DNA of 64,000 nt from assembly GCF_029784135.1 (NCBI RefSeq), contig NC_073744.1, forward strand, positions 13,434,929-13,498,928. Reading direction: 5' to 3'. This DNA is from Toxorhynchites rutilus septentrionalis. Taxonomy: Eukaryota; Arthropoda; Insecta; Diptera; Culicidae. Under the pieces are notes generated by a model. The model was given only the letters and a program-made list of their open reading frames with translations. It did not search any database and had not been told where the DNA came from. Positions 10,381-20,579 of the stretch are shown piece after piece; the first letter of the stretch is position 1; each line of letters begins with the position of its first letter. Both the position numbers and the translations under genes were made by a program.

Positions 10381-12375
10381 TTCAACTGAGGCATAAACTA
10401 TGTTTAATATGCCTTATTTTCGCTAGTCACTGTTTGGCAAGTCTAATACCCTACAGTGAGTACAGAAATGACCTTCTTGCGACTGTAGCGTTGGTCCTTC
10501 GAAGAGAAGAAGAAGCTAATTAGGGGTGAACAATACGAGAAAATTTATCCATGAAATACCGAAGTGATCGTGACTGGTTGTGCCCTAATAGCAATTCAAT
10601 TCTGACAGATGAAGGCGAGAACAGTGTGGTATTTTGAAATCGACACAAGTGAACGTTCGCAGCGTGGCACACGCTTGAACTTTTCTCGATCACTTGCGAG
10701 CAGGCAGCTTAGATCTCTTCGTTTCACAATGATTTTCACATGCGAGCGAATTCCAAAACGTGTTACTTTTTATCAACCTCTACAAATAATCACCATCAAT
10801 ATGAGCCATGCGTCTAATTATTGCTCACTCAAAACGACTCGGTCGACACCGCACCGGTTTATTGGATAGCCGGCTTCCAACGCAAGCCTTTCTCCGATCA
10901 AACTAGTTTTGGACATTTTCGTCGATTTGTTAAGTAACAAGTTCATACTTTGCTCCGTAAAAACGGAACATACTGTCGCAGCGAACGGTGCGAAAACTGG
11001 ATCTCTGTGGAACAATCATCCTTGTACAATGGTTTTGAGAACGACCCTGAAAACAAGAAGCAGGACCATCACTCAGAACACTGTTGTCTCATGACATTTG
11101 AATCAAGCGATTTGGGTACGGCACAATTCACGTTTTGCAGATTCAACAAGGGCGCAGTACACAATGGTTTATTTTGCGACCGCCTAGAACCGCTACCGTT
11201 TCCACCGATCTAACGTGGTGGCAATAACTAGTGTCACATGTTCTAGTACTGACTGTCTTTCATTTCTGATCCGTTTACATTGATAGTAACTATTTGAATT
11301 GCTAATAAGTAACGGTGGGATTGGAAATAGTTCTTTAGAACTATTGCGCTAAGAGCAAGTCCAGAATGGACAATTGAAATAATAGTGTGTGATAAAAATT
11401 ATGTTGAAATATTACGTCTATCTGCGACCGAAGTTCCAACAACAGCTCAAATTTACAGGCCAATAAATAACATGACTATCGAGAACTTGTCTCAATCAAA
11501 ACACTACCACTCTGTTTCAAACAATTCATTAGAGTGCAATTAATTGCTCCAATGAACATTTTACATATTTCACTCTAGTATCTTCTTCGTTTGTTCAGCC
11601 TCAGAAAAGCTTTTGTCTGAAGCCGAACGCAACGAAAAAGCATAAAACAATCACGTCAAATTAATTCCCACCCATGGACCATGAAGATTAACGTTAAAAT
11701 CACGCTTGCGATTTCTCGACATCCCCCGTGAACGCTGTCCAGACCACTTTCAAGTGGACAACTATGACGGAAGAGTTTGCTCACGAGAAATGAGCCAGGA
11801 AAACAGAGCGATGCATCTGTTCATTAATCGCAGTGAACAGTGGACACGCGTCATGTGTAATTACGCTCCGTTTCCAACTGCAAATGTTGCCGTCGCTCAC
11901 ATAATCGTAACGGGTAGCAGAACAGAGTGATCAATGCGATAATCATCCATCAGAGGAGGCCATTCATTTCTAGCGCCAGTTTTTTTGTTCTGCACTGCCC
12001 GATGGATGACAAATAAGCTTCGTTCGATTGGGTTCGAAATAACCATTACACGCGGAGACATCTATTCAGGTATAAACGAGGCACACACTCTTTGGCTGTT
12101 GGCCGTTCCGCATCGGTTCCTCGTCGATGGACAGTTGGAATTTTCCGGGGTGATATCGAAGAGACAGCGTTTAACAATGCAGAGTCGTTAATTAGTGTTG
12201 TGCGGATTGTTTGGAACACAAGCGCCTAAAGGGTGGAATATTGTGCAAAAAAGTTTGTTTATGTGAATGCTTGTATTAGGGGTGCGATTGAGTTCCTACT
12301 GTTTGTCAATAGATGGCTTTGACATGTGATAAACAAATCACACCCTAGTGATTTTGTTTTGGTGTCAAAAGACCC
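10381..12375. other. Unassigned sequence
   Basis: Moderate GC, no repeats detected by eye within the window, only short overlapping ORFs. This is the longest stretch apparently free of TE signatures together with the preceding block, so it might hold unique intronic or regulatory DNA. No specific element can be named. Confidence 0.3.
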
Positions 12376-12410
12376 ATTCCAGCGCGACGTGACAACGTTT
12401 TGACTCACTA
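12376..12410 (+). repeat. Fragment of a dispersed TIR-like repeat
   Basis: CATTCCAGCGCGACGTGACA followed by ACGTTTTGACTCACT recurs, diverged and in inverted orientation, at 18606-18643. Both contain the ACGTGACAAC core also found in the MITE just downstream. It looks like the end of a MITE family. Confidence 0.4.
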
Positions 12411-12537
12411 AAAACAGGATTCTTTCACGTATACAAGTATAGATCACACGATTTCCAAAAAGTAAACGATGTCAAAGTAAAATCGAGAAAATTTTCTATG
12501 AGAATCATCAGTTGGAAAATAGTTTATAGTTGAATTC

Positions 12538-12718
12538 GCTTGTTGCCAGTCCAATACTTCTGTGACGTGACAACACCCGGCGGTTTCCGACTGTTGAGCA
12601 TTTATGTTAGATATTCAGTTCTCTATCAATTAAATTAATCAATAATGTTTAAACAGTCCGAAACAGCAAAAAGAGTTAAGAGTTGTCACGTCACAAAAGT
12701 GTATGACTGACAACAAGC
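12538..12718. mobile_element. MITE, 181 bp
   Basis: The two ends form an imperfect inverted repeat of roughly 37 bases: the left begins GCTTGTTGCCAGTCCAATAC and runs to TGTGACGTGACAAC, and the right, read inward, begins GCTTGTTGTCAGTCATACAC and also runs to TGTGACGTGACAAC. Internal sequence is AT-rich and noncoding. A target-site duplication is not clear. The superfamily cannot be assigned. Confidence 0.55.
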
Positions 12719-12827
12719 CAATCTTACTATAAAATATTATTATAAATATGTAGAAATTTTTTCCACAATCTTACTATAATATCGTTCATTTTTGTGTGAT
12801 TTTAACATGAAAACGCAAAAAAAAAAC

Positions 12828-13000
12828 TATGGGTGAGTTATAGCTGTGATATAACCGCAAGGTTGATGTAGGACTACCGTTAGTTTAGCAATCATTTGTT
12901 AGAAGCTGTATCTGAATTAATTCTTAAACAATTGATGAACGGGTATTTAAAAGGATTGCTGATAGTTTTCGCAGCCAGTGGACATGCATCCCCCGACCGA
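12828..13000 (+). repeat. Palindrome-ended repeat family, truncated left end
   Basis: The sequence GTGATATAACCGCAAGGTTG followed by ATGTAGGACTACC and then TAGCAATCATTTGTT matches the left ends of the larger copies at 42585 and 45475. Only about 100-150 bases of the family are preserved here, without the ~95-bp internal units. Confidence 0.5.
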
Positions 13001-13234
13001 TTACGAATGAGATGAAATTCAAGAAGGCTCTCATTTTTATAGGTTTGTCTTATTTCACTAGCGGCCCAGTGCCATGTTGTAATATGTTTCCCGCAAAGTC
13101 ATTGGAATAGCTTTGCTGTTGCACTCGAACAGACTTTCGCAACGTTTTTTTTTCTTTTTTTATTCTTCAAAGTTTCTTTTTTAGTCCTATGTTTCATTTG
13201 TTCTGCTCTTTCTTTGCGATCAAATCTTGCTTTT

Positions 13235-13345
13235 TCAACTTTGACTTCAACTATTAACTCTCTACTCTTCATTTCCTACTCTCTACTCAATATTTTATTC
13301 TCTCTACTCTCTACTTTTTATTTTAAACTCTCTACTCTCTTTTTT
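13235..13345 (-). repeat. Degenerate heptanucleotide (GTAGAGA) tail
   Basis: CTCTACT-type repeats on the plus strand lie exactly at the 3' side of the minus-strand LINE C-terminus described next. Several LINE clades end in short tandem repeats instead of poly(A), so I read this as the LINE's 3' tail. The same heptamer forms the long array at 14648-14942. Confidence 0.5.
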
Positions 13346-13740
13346 TGGCAAGGAGGTGGAGATCTTTATAGACATCCGGACGCCATGATGACTGGGTAGT
13401 GTGAGATTTTTACTCACTAAAACCACCTCCTTGTACTTCATACCTGACCCCCCGGGACCACCATTTCATATTACTTCGGAAGGGGCTGTGCTCATGCGCT
13501 CATCATCCCTCTATCTTCGTTGAAGCGTCGTCAACATTTTTGTTATTGCACGGTTCACTGAATTCCACGTGCTTTCACTTTCGCACATATTTTGGACGAT
13601 GTTCTGAGCATTTAAGTCTGATCTGCTAGCGAGTAACAATTCTTCTCTTTCAATAGCAAAACGGAGGCAGTCGAAAACCACGTGTTCTGCTGTCTCCTCT
13701 ACTGTGTTACACTCTGGTCAAAGCGTTGAACTTGCATGAC
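13346..13740 (-). pseudogene. R1/LOA-type LINE ORF2 C-terminus and 3' UTR
   Basis: The minus strand reads 'CNTVEETAEHVVFDC', a CCHC-type motif near the end of ORF2 in R1/LOA LINEs, followed by the typical tail 'VNRAITKMLTTLQRR' and a stop near 13525. The remaining 180 bases would be 3' UTR and run into the GTAGAGA tail. It probably belongs to the same insertion as the RT piece at 14166-14650, separated now by a SINE and by lost sequence. Confidence 0.6.
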
Positions 13741-13861
13741 CGAATCTGTGCACTTACCGTTTGGAACAACCATGACCGGATGAGAGTTGCGTCAGGTGGA
13801 AGCTCATTTCTCCGTGTTTTTTTTTCTACCCAAGTAGTGATGTTTGGGATCAAACTTATGT

Positions 13862-14134
13862 GCTCCCGTGGCCGAGTGGTTAGCGTCATAACTAACATGC
13901 CGGGGGTTCGGGTTCAATTCCCGTTCTGGTCGGGGGAATTTTTCGTCAAAGAAATTTCCTCCGACTTGCACTGTGATCACGCGTATTCTAGAGCTTGCCA
14001 CTCAGAATGCATTCAAGGCGTGTTATTTGGCATAGAAATCTCAACTAAGTACTAATAAAAATGACGCAAGTAATACTACGTTGAGACGGCGAAGTTCCTC
14101 TAGGAACGTTAGTGCCATTGAAGAAGAAGAAGAT
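13862..14134 (+). repeat. tRNA-headed SINE, ~273 bp, complete
   Basis: It starts GCTCCCGTGGCCGAGTGG (box A) and has GGGTTCGGGTTCAATTCCCG (box B) about 45 bases on. The body ends GGAACGTTAGTGCCATTGAA followed by a (GAA)n tail up to 14134. The 5' tRNA-like part would not make a good acceptor stem, so this is a SINE and not a tRNA gene. A head fragment recurs inverted at 58212-58274 and a tail fragment at about 7165-7195. It has inserted between two pieces of an R1/LOA LINE. Confidence 0.75.
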
Positions 14135-14165
14135 CAAACTATGGGACTATCTTCCGTTAGGCGTG

Positions 14166-14650
14166 TCCACTCCACATAATCACACCTAGCTATTTCAGCT
14201 TACGTTTGGAGACGATAGTGTGCGCCCCAACATTGATCTTCGCCTGCTGTACAACTCTGTAATTGCTGACCAACACCATTTCGGTTTTGTGATGTGCTAT
14301 CTGTAACTTAGCCTCATTCATCCAATTTTCCACTATCTTTATCGCCCCTGTAGCCAGCATTTCTATTTCCTCTCGTGTCTCGCCTGTCACCGTCAGGGAA
14401 ATATCATCGACGAAGCCGGAAATCCTCACTCCTGTAAGAAGCTTCAACCTCAAGACACCGTCGTACATCCCGTTCCACAGCGTTAGACCCAAGATGGAGC
14501 CCTGAGGGACACCCGCTGTTATATTCAATGACTTCTGCCCCTTCTCTGTGTCATAAGCCAGAACCCGGTTTTGAAAGTACCTTTTCAGGATCTGGCACAC
14601 ATAGTTCGGTACCTTCATTCGGTGCAATGCTTCGGCAATAGCTTCCTAAC
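14166..14650 (-). pseudogene. R1/LOA-type LINE reverse transcriptase fragment
   Basis: The minus strand encodes RT fingers/palm motifs in order: 'YFQNRVLAYDT', then 'TAGVPQGSILGLTLWN' (RT block 4-5), 'GFVDDISLTV' where FADD is expected (A to V), and 'LQIAHHKTEMVLVS'. The frame ends with a stop at 14190 but the alignment continues as 'LGVIM' just beyond it. Only ~160 of the ~450 RT residues remain. The catalytic Asp pair is present, but the fragment cannot function. Confidence 0.75.
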
Positions 14651-14942
14651 TACTCTTTACTCTCTACTCTGTACTCTGTACTCTCTACTCTCTACTCTCC
14701 ACTCTCTACTCTCTACTCTCTACTCTCCACTCTTTACTCTCTACTATCTTCTCTCTACTCTCTACTCTCTACTCTCTGCTCTCTACTCTCTATTTTCTAC
14801 TCTCTACTGTCTACTTTCTACTCTCTACTCTTCATTTTCTGCTCTCTACTCTTCATTTTCCACTCTCTATTCTTCATTTTCTACTCTCTACTATTCATTT
14901 CCTATTCTTTGCTCTTCATTTTCTACCATCTACTCTCTACTC
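14648..14942 (-). repeat. ~295-bp (TCTCTAC)n microsatellite, probable LINE tail
   Basis: About forty copies of a 7-base unit, TCTCTAC on the plus strand, with increasing degeneracy (TTCATTTTC variants) toward 14942. The array abuts the 5' end of the R1/LOA RT fragment. Because the same heptamer terminates the LINE at 13235-13345, the array is best explained as the expanded 3' tail of a second LINE lying upstream on the minus strand. Confidence 0.7.
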
Positions 14943-14944
14943 TG

Positions 14945-15130
14945 GGTGACTGTGATGGGGCGCGCGTTACGTTGGAGGGCGCTTCCTAATCGGTTCACGT
15001 CTCGACGGGTAAGCGGAATCTGGTGAGAGGGAACGACAAAATGCCTCATGGTGGATTGGAAGGAAGAACACTGCGAGGACTTCGACAAAGCGAGCGCCTA
15101 GGAGCGTTATGTTGGAGGGCACTACCTAAT
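14945..15130. repeat. GC-rich module pair
   Basis: Two copies of TTGGAGGGCRCTWCCTAATC occur at 14972 and 15112. The first sits inside a ~60-base block (GTGACTGTGATGGGGCG upstream, GGTTCACGTCTCGACG downstream) that recurs almost unchanged at 18247-18307. Function unknown; probably part of a LINE or of a former tandem array interrupted by the elements between 15130 and 18190. Confidence 0.45.
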
Positions 15131-16375
15131 CTCAACCCCTATCCTAACGTAAATACCCACTTCTGATTGGTCGAAATTGACGACACATGCGGCGGCTCAT
15201 GTACTTACAATTATTGGTCAGTTATTTCCTGATGGATTTACGAGATAATTGCATCAATCGATCTGAGCACTCCATAACAATCCATCACAATTGATAAAAT
15301 AATATATCATATGAAACTAACTAGCAAACAATCAAAAAAAATTCAAACGGAAATACCTCGTTCTGATTGGTCGAAATTGAATATACGGAGAAATCGGCAC
15401 ATCAAAGTAGAGGGAACTTTTGCTCCCACCGAAGTGTATTCCCTAACAGAGACATCAAAACCAAGCTGCCTGGGGGAAATCGGCATGCATCGGAATACAT
15501 GAAAGTAGGGGGGCTTTTGTTTCCACCGACATGTATTCCCTAACAGAGATTTCAAATCCAAGGTGTCTGGGGGAAATCAGCATGTAAATACCCTCGTGGT
15601 CGATAGTCTACTAATGACGCGCACAAATGGATAGTGCTTATTGTAACTAGCGTGAGCATTGCTGATTGCATACTTGCTGGCGAATTAGTAGGGAGCGATG
15701 AATGAGCGTTTTTTATGTTCGTTCCAATAAGAATCTTTCGATGGATTAATTGAAAATGATATTTCAATGAACTGAATAGAACCTATGTGTGATAGAATAT
15801 AAATAAACTTTAAATTTAGAACTTTTATGTTGGTTGCTTCGTGAAATTTCATATCAATGACCGATGTTATTGTCCAATTGAAATTCGCATTGTGGCATGT
15901 AACATCGTGTTCCGTTGGGTTTAAAGCGAAAATGCCATTTCCATTTCAAATATATTTTCTCTATAATAAGACAACACTTTTTTTCTGGTGAGAAAACATG
16001 ATAATTGTGTTCGATAATGATAATTATCTTATATTACATTGATGAGTTTTTTTTTCTTTATTTCATCCATACATAACACATGAGCCATCTCGTCCAGGGC
16101 CACAGAGCTCGGCTTTCATTATATCTCATTCCACTTAGGCATCTCCTATCGTGATACGCACCATCAAATGACTAATCACCATCTTTCTATCATTATCACT
16201 CGGTTATGGACATTGGTGGAGTGAACCAAGAATACCTAACAACCAGACAAAACGGCCCCCAAGAGATTAACAATGTAATTTTTCAAACATATCCAAAATC
16301 AGCATGTAACAAATAACCCAACGGAATCCTACGTCAACTATGCGGTCGTGTCTCGGACACAACCCTCCTTTGACT
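15131..16375 (-). mobile_element. Palindrome-ended minisatellite repeat family, copy related to 51450-52790
   Basis: Read on the minus strand the order matches the copy at 51450-52790: outer end with TGTGTCCGAGACACGACCGC and GTTGACGTAGGATTCC, then an A/T-rich stretch containing GATGGCTCATGTGTTATG, then tandem units with AATGCCGATTTCCCCCAGGC-like cores (15400-15590), then the CAATTTCGACCAATCAGAA block. It stops abruptly at about 15131, so the other palindromic end is missing. No protein is encoded; ORFs across the units are by-products. Confidence 0.6.
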
Positions 16376-16395
16376 TCTTTTATCCAAAATACATA

Positions 16396-18204
16396 TTTTA
16401 TTAAGGCTCATATGGCGTCAGCCTAACGGGGCCGGGAGTTCAATATTTTAACAATGTTTGCTTAGACTATGTTAGTAATATGTAACCGATTACTCGAGGT
16501 TGACTCGAGGTTAGTATTACAAGTGTTCTCATAATTGGTATGTCGCAGTCTTCGATGCTCTGTACGTGTGCCCGACACGGGATACTTCCTATTGGGATGC
16601 AGCTGACCATTAATCAGCAACGCCCCCCTAGTCTGTACCCCATATCTAGCGTGATGCGTCTTTCTCGACTCGAGGAATCCAGGATAGAATGGTCACTAGC
16701 CGGCGCAATCATCAGCTCGTGTAGAGTTGTCATGAGCGGTACAACCTTTGGCTCTTGTTGAATAATCAGTGGACTGCACAACCTTCGGCCCGTGCATCTG
16801 TAAAGAGTGTGTGTATGTATTGCCGCGACTAAGTAAAAGTTTATCGATCGCATAGGAGTGATATGAAACGGGGACACAACGAAGGAAACATCATTAAACG
16901 TTGACATCGGCGTTTCTGAGGAACAGGTATAGATGAAGCAGAAGATCAGGATCCCGGCTACCTAAGATATCCCGGACGGGGATATCCGATTGTCTGCCTT
17001 GTGCTCTCAGTGCTCTAGAGAGCTGAGAGCGAGCAGCATGGAACCGGATACAAGACCTGACAACATGCTCGATGTCGTGGTAGCCATCGCCACAATCACA
17101 AAGATTGTTTGCTGCGAGCCCAATGCGATAGAGATGCGCGTTTAGGTTGTAGTTATTGGACATAAGCCGAGATATCACGCGAATGAAATCACGACCTACA
17201 TTCAATCCCTTGAACCATGCACTCATCGAGACCTTAGGGATAATCGTGTGTAACCAACGACCGAACTCATCACCACTCCACATGCGCTGCCAACTTACGA
17301 GCGTATACTGACGAGGAATGTGGAAAAATTCATTATAAGCAATTTGCCTTTCAAAAAGTGTGCCTTCTGAAGCGCCCACCTTAGCTAGCGAGTCCGCTTT
17401 CTCATTCCCCGGTATCGAGCAATGAGAGGGAACCCATGCTAAGGTAATCTTGAATAATTTTTCGACCAAAACACTCAATAGTTGTCTTATTCTTGTTAGG
17501 AAATAAGATGAGCATTTATCAACTTTCATTGAGCGGATTGCCTCTATTGAGCTGAGACTGTCTGAAAAAATAAAATAGTGGTCGATGGGCAATGTTTCAA
17601 TGATCCCTAATGCGTAATAGATCGCACCCAGTTCAGCGACATACACGGAACAAGGATCTTTGAGTTTGAAAGAGGCACTGGAATTTTCATTGAAGATGCC
17701 GAAGCCAGTGGACCCGTTTATGAATGAACCGTCAGTAAAGAACATTTTATCAGATCTAACTTTCCCATATTCTGCCGAAAATATCGGCGGAATAGAATCG
17801 GAGCGTAGGTGATCTGGGATTCCATGAATTTTTTGTCGCATGGACAGATCAAAAATGACAGAGGAATTGCAGAAGTATGGGAAGCAAACTTGGTTGGAGA
17901 TGCCTGGTGAAGGGTGCACGTCATGTGTAAGGTACTCATGGTATAAAGACATAAAACTTGACTGAGGAGTCAGTTGGAGTAGATTTTCGAAGTTATCAAT
18001 TACCAATGGATTCATGATCTTGCAACGGATGAGAAATCTGTAGGATAATTCTGTGAACCGAAGAGTAAGCGGGGGTACTCCTGCCAAAACTCCGAGACTC
18101 ATCGTATGTGTCGAATGCAAACACCCCATGGCTATACGCAAGCAGCTTGAGAATATGAATCCTGGCAGCTGATCGGAAGGAGTGCGCGTCATGTTGGAGG
18201 GCAC
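16396..18204 (-). mobile_element. I-clade LINE (MosquI-like), 5' truncated
   Basis: The 3' UTR runs from 16893 down to about 16396, ending CCATATGAGCCTTAATAAAA, i.e. with a short TAA-rich tail, typical of I-clade elements. The coding part (next entry) holds the end of RT, an RNase H and a CCHC knuckle. The 5' end stops beside the GC-rich module at 18190, so endonuclease and most of RT are missing, a normal result of incomplete reverse transcription. Confidence 0.75.
16894..18204 (-). pseudogene. I-clade ORF2 C-terminal half: RT end, RNase H, zinc knuckle
   Basis: A 436-codon uninterrupted frame. Residues ~20-75 match the RT connection ('CLRIAMGCLHSTHTMSLGVL', 'LSYRFLIRC'). An RNase H domain spans about residues 155-290, with all four acidic catalytic residues visible: Asp in 'FFTDGS', Glu in 'YVAELGAI', Asp in 'FSDSLSS' and Asp in 'GNEKADSLAK'; 'WVPSHCSIPGNEK' is the usual basic/His loop. 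Near residue 370 'CDCGDGYHDIEHVVRSC' forms a CCHC knuckle. RNase H is kept by I-clade but not Jockey LINEs. The frame is open but RT catalytic motifs are missing, so it is a 5'-truncated, probably fairly young copy. Confidence 0.85.
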
Positions 18205-18330
18205 TACCTAATCGGCGCTCCGCTGGGAAGAGAAATCCTGCGAGGGTGACTGTGACGGGGCGCTCGTAAAGTTGGAGGGCGCTTCCTAATCGGTTCACGT
18301 CTCGACGCCTGCAATGCCTGCAAATGCCTG
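18190..18330. repeat. GC-rich module pair, second locus
   Basis: Copies of TTGGAGGGCRCTWCCTAATC at 18194 and 18272 mirror those at 14972 and 15112. After the second copy comes GGTTCACGTCTCGACG and a short triplication of TGCAAATGCC. Confidence 0.45.
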
Positions 18331-18339
18331 CAAAATGGT

Positions 18340-18570
18340 CATAAGCGCAGTGGAGAGCAACGAATGGTGTATAAGAATATAGAGAAAAAAGAGAAGGATC
18401 AACGCTAATTAGCGTTGAAAACTCGTGAAGTGCATGAGCACAGCCGCCCCCTGAAGTAGTCGCTTAGATGTGGTCCCAGAGGGAATGAGACCACGAGTAG
18501 AGGGCTTGGTTTTTGTGGGTGAGACCCCCACTCGACGTCTGGGTTAACCCTTTCCAGATAAGACTGGTAG
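18340..18570 (+). repeat. R1/LOA-type LINE 3' UTR fragment
   Basis: The sequence around GCATGAGCACAGCCGCCCCC, TGGTCCCAGAGGGAATGAGA and GTGGGTGAGACCCCCACTCG corresponds, in the plus direction, to the 3' UTR following the LINE C-terminus at 13346-13525 (which has GCATGAGCACAGCCCCTTCC and a GTGGTCCCGG block). It indicates a second LINE copy in opposite orientation, of which only the end remains. Confidence 0.45.
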
Positions 18571-18579
18571 AGCGTTGAA

Positions 18580-18680
18580 AGACGTAATCCTACGTCAAAA
18601 AGCGTGTCCGCAGTGAGTCAAAATGTTGTCAGGTCACGCTGGAATGGATCGTATACTTTTCGTGACGTGACAACAACTTA
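18580..18680. repeat. Palindromic terminus plus TIR-like fragment
   Basis: GACGTAATCCTACGTC (18580-18595) is the terminal palindrome of the repeat family described at 42585, 45475 and 51450. Just downstream, 18606-18643 is the inverted counterpart of 12376-12410. Confidence 0.45.
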
Positions 18681-20579
18681 TTGAGACAGTCCATACTCCT
18701 TTTTTGTGGACCGATCTTGACCAAATTTTGTGGGTTGTTGACCCTCATTGTTTGCTAAGAGAACCCCAAGTATAGAAATGTTTGAACGTCACACTTACAA
18801 TAAACATTCGTTATTAAGATGTAGTTATAAGAGATGCAGTCGAATGATTGTGACTAAGTTTTACCTGCCTTGATCTTGAAAGACTATTGGAAAACGCTTA
18901 GTTGAAAAATATTGCTAAAAAGAGTTTCGCAAGACAGAAAATTCGATTATTTTTGAACAGCACTAAACGGTATCGGAAGCAAATCCTTTTCAATACTACG
19001 AGAACTTGTTCCTCGATTTAATGAGAACTTATTCAACTGATTGTTCATTTATAGGTTTCTCTTCTAGCAGCATTTACTTAGCAGGACGCTTTGTTGATAA
19101 AAGCCGACAGTTGCATGTAATTTTGAAATTCCAATTCTATCGGAGCACCTTCAATCGTGAGGGGGCTTGGCAGAAAAAATGTAAATAATTCTACCGCGCT
19201 AGTTATTTATAAATATGGGCTCAACGGATCAACTGCCTTTGTTTTGTCGCCACTTTGTACACCAGTTCAACACTTATGCAACTTTCATTATTTCACATAT
19301 GGGCACCCAGAATAGCGAATGACCAGCGAGACTAAAAAGTTCGATCAAGATCAATGTGAAGCATGGTTGTTTTATTTCTGCATCACACCAGCAGCGGCCT
19401 TTTTTTTAACCGAATGTGTATGAGCTTATTTTCCATGAGCGCAGTAATGATCAGCGGTACAGGTTATCTGAAATAATTGCTCTCACATGAATCTCGTACA
19501 TGCATTGGTCATATTCCGGTTGACATTATGTTTTCTGTCGTATGGACCATTGATTCAACATGCGTTTCGTCAGAAGTCAGAAGCACATATGATAAAATGA
19601 ACATCATCATTAACCCGAATAGGCCTTTTCTCAATGTCTCAGCCAGCAAGCAGTACCAAACACTATCTGGAAAAACTAGAGGGATGCAACGCAGTTAAAT
19701 GATGCGATATGTCGCGGCCATGAAATTGTAGTAATTTAAATTAACAGAACCCATATAAAGACCATCACATTACAGTACTGTTCGTAGTAGCTCTAGTTTG
19801 TACCGCACTGGAACGAATAACCAATGGCAGCAGTTTGCAGCGGTTCTCACGATTTGCTTGTTGAATTTCCATTAAAATGCATCTCCTCTCCGCTCCTTAG
19901 TGCACGAAAACCGATACCTTAGCATCACTTGGTATGCCGCCGCTTTTCGAATCCGCCATTCTTTTGTGTGAACAACGCAAAACCCAAGACGAATCGATTA
20001 GATCGCAGCTTTCATGCACACTCCCGAGCAGCGGAATACCTTTCCCAAATAGAGGCCGGATTTCATTTTCATTAGACATTACCTCAGTGAATCCGGTTCT
20101 GGTGCTGGTATCCAAGAGGCTTTCCACGGTTACCTGCGCGCGGTACCGTCTCTGTCGCGATGGGTGATTCCGGTCCAATGCCCTTTTTGGCGCGGCAATT
20201 GCTGGATTGTGTCGTCTGTGGGCCCTCGCGATGAAAGCGAAAGTAACTCCTACTACGATTCAATGTCACACTCGGGAGCGCGTGGTCGTCACGAGGCAGG
20301 TAATGCGTTGTATCACTATTGCGACATGTGGCAACGAATTCGTACGGATTTGTGTGATATAATCAAGAGTTTTCCACAATGGATAATAAGGAACATACTT
20401 TTTTTTACATTTGTATTCATATCATAATGATATTATTTACATTGCTTGGAATGTAGATCACTGCTACTCAATTTCGTGAAAACATTTGGTTCATGTACAT
20501 TGATCATTGCATTCCACAATTCTCTGCACAACTTGCTGCTTCTGACCCGGTGCTCCTCTTTTGAAGGAAATTCTCACGC
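18681..20579. other. Unassigned sequence
   Basis: No TE or gene recognised in about 1.9 kb. The block 19900-20300 is less AT-rich and has overlapping ORFs on both strands (for example 19897-20178 minus), but none with a motif, plausible start context or splice signals that I trust. Confidence 0.3.

Noticed and set aside
13862..13935. tRNA gene
   Set aside because: Box A and box B are good but the acceptor stem does not pair and the sequence continues into a SINE body with a (GAA)n tail; a second copy of the head is at 58212.
19897..20269. ORFs on both strands in a GC-richer block
   Set aside because: Mutually overlapping, without recognisable domains; left as unassigned.
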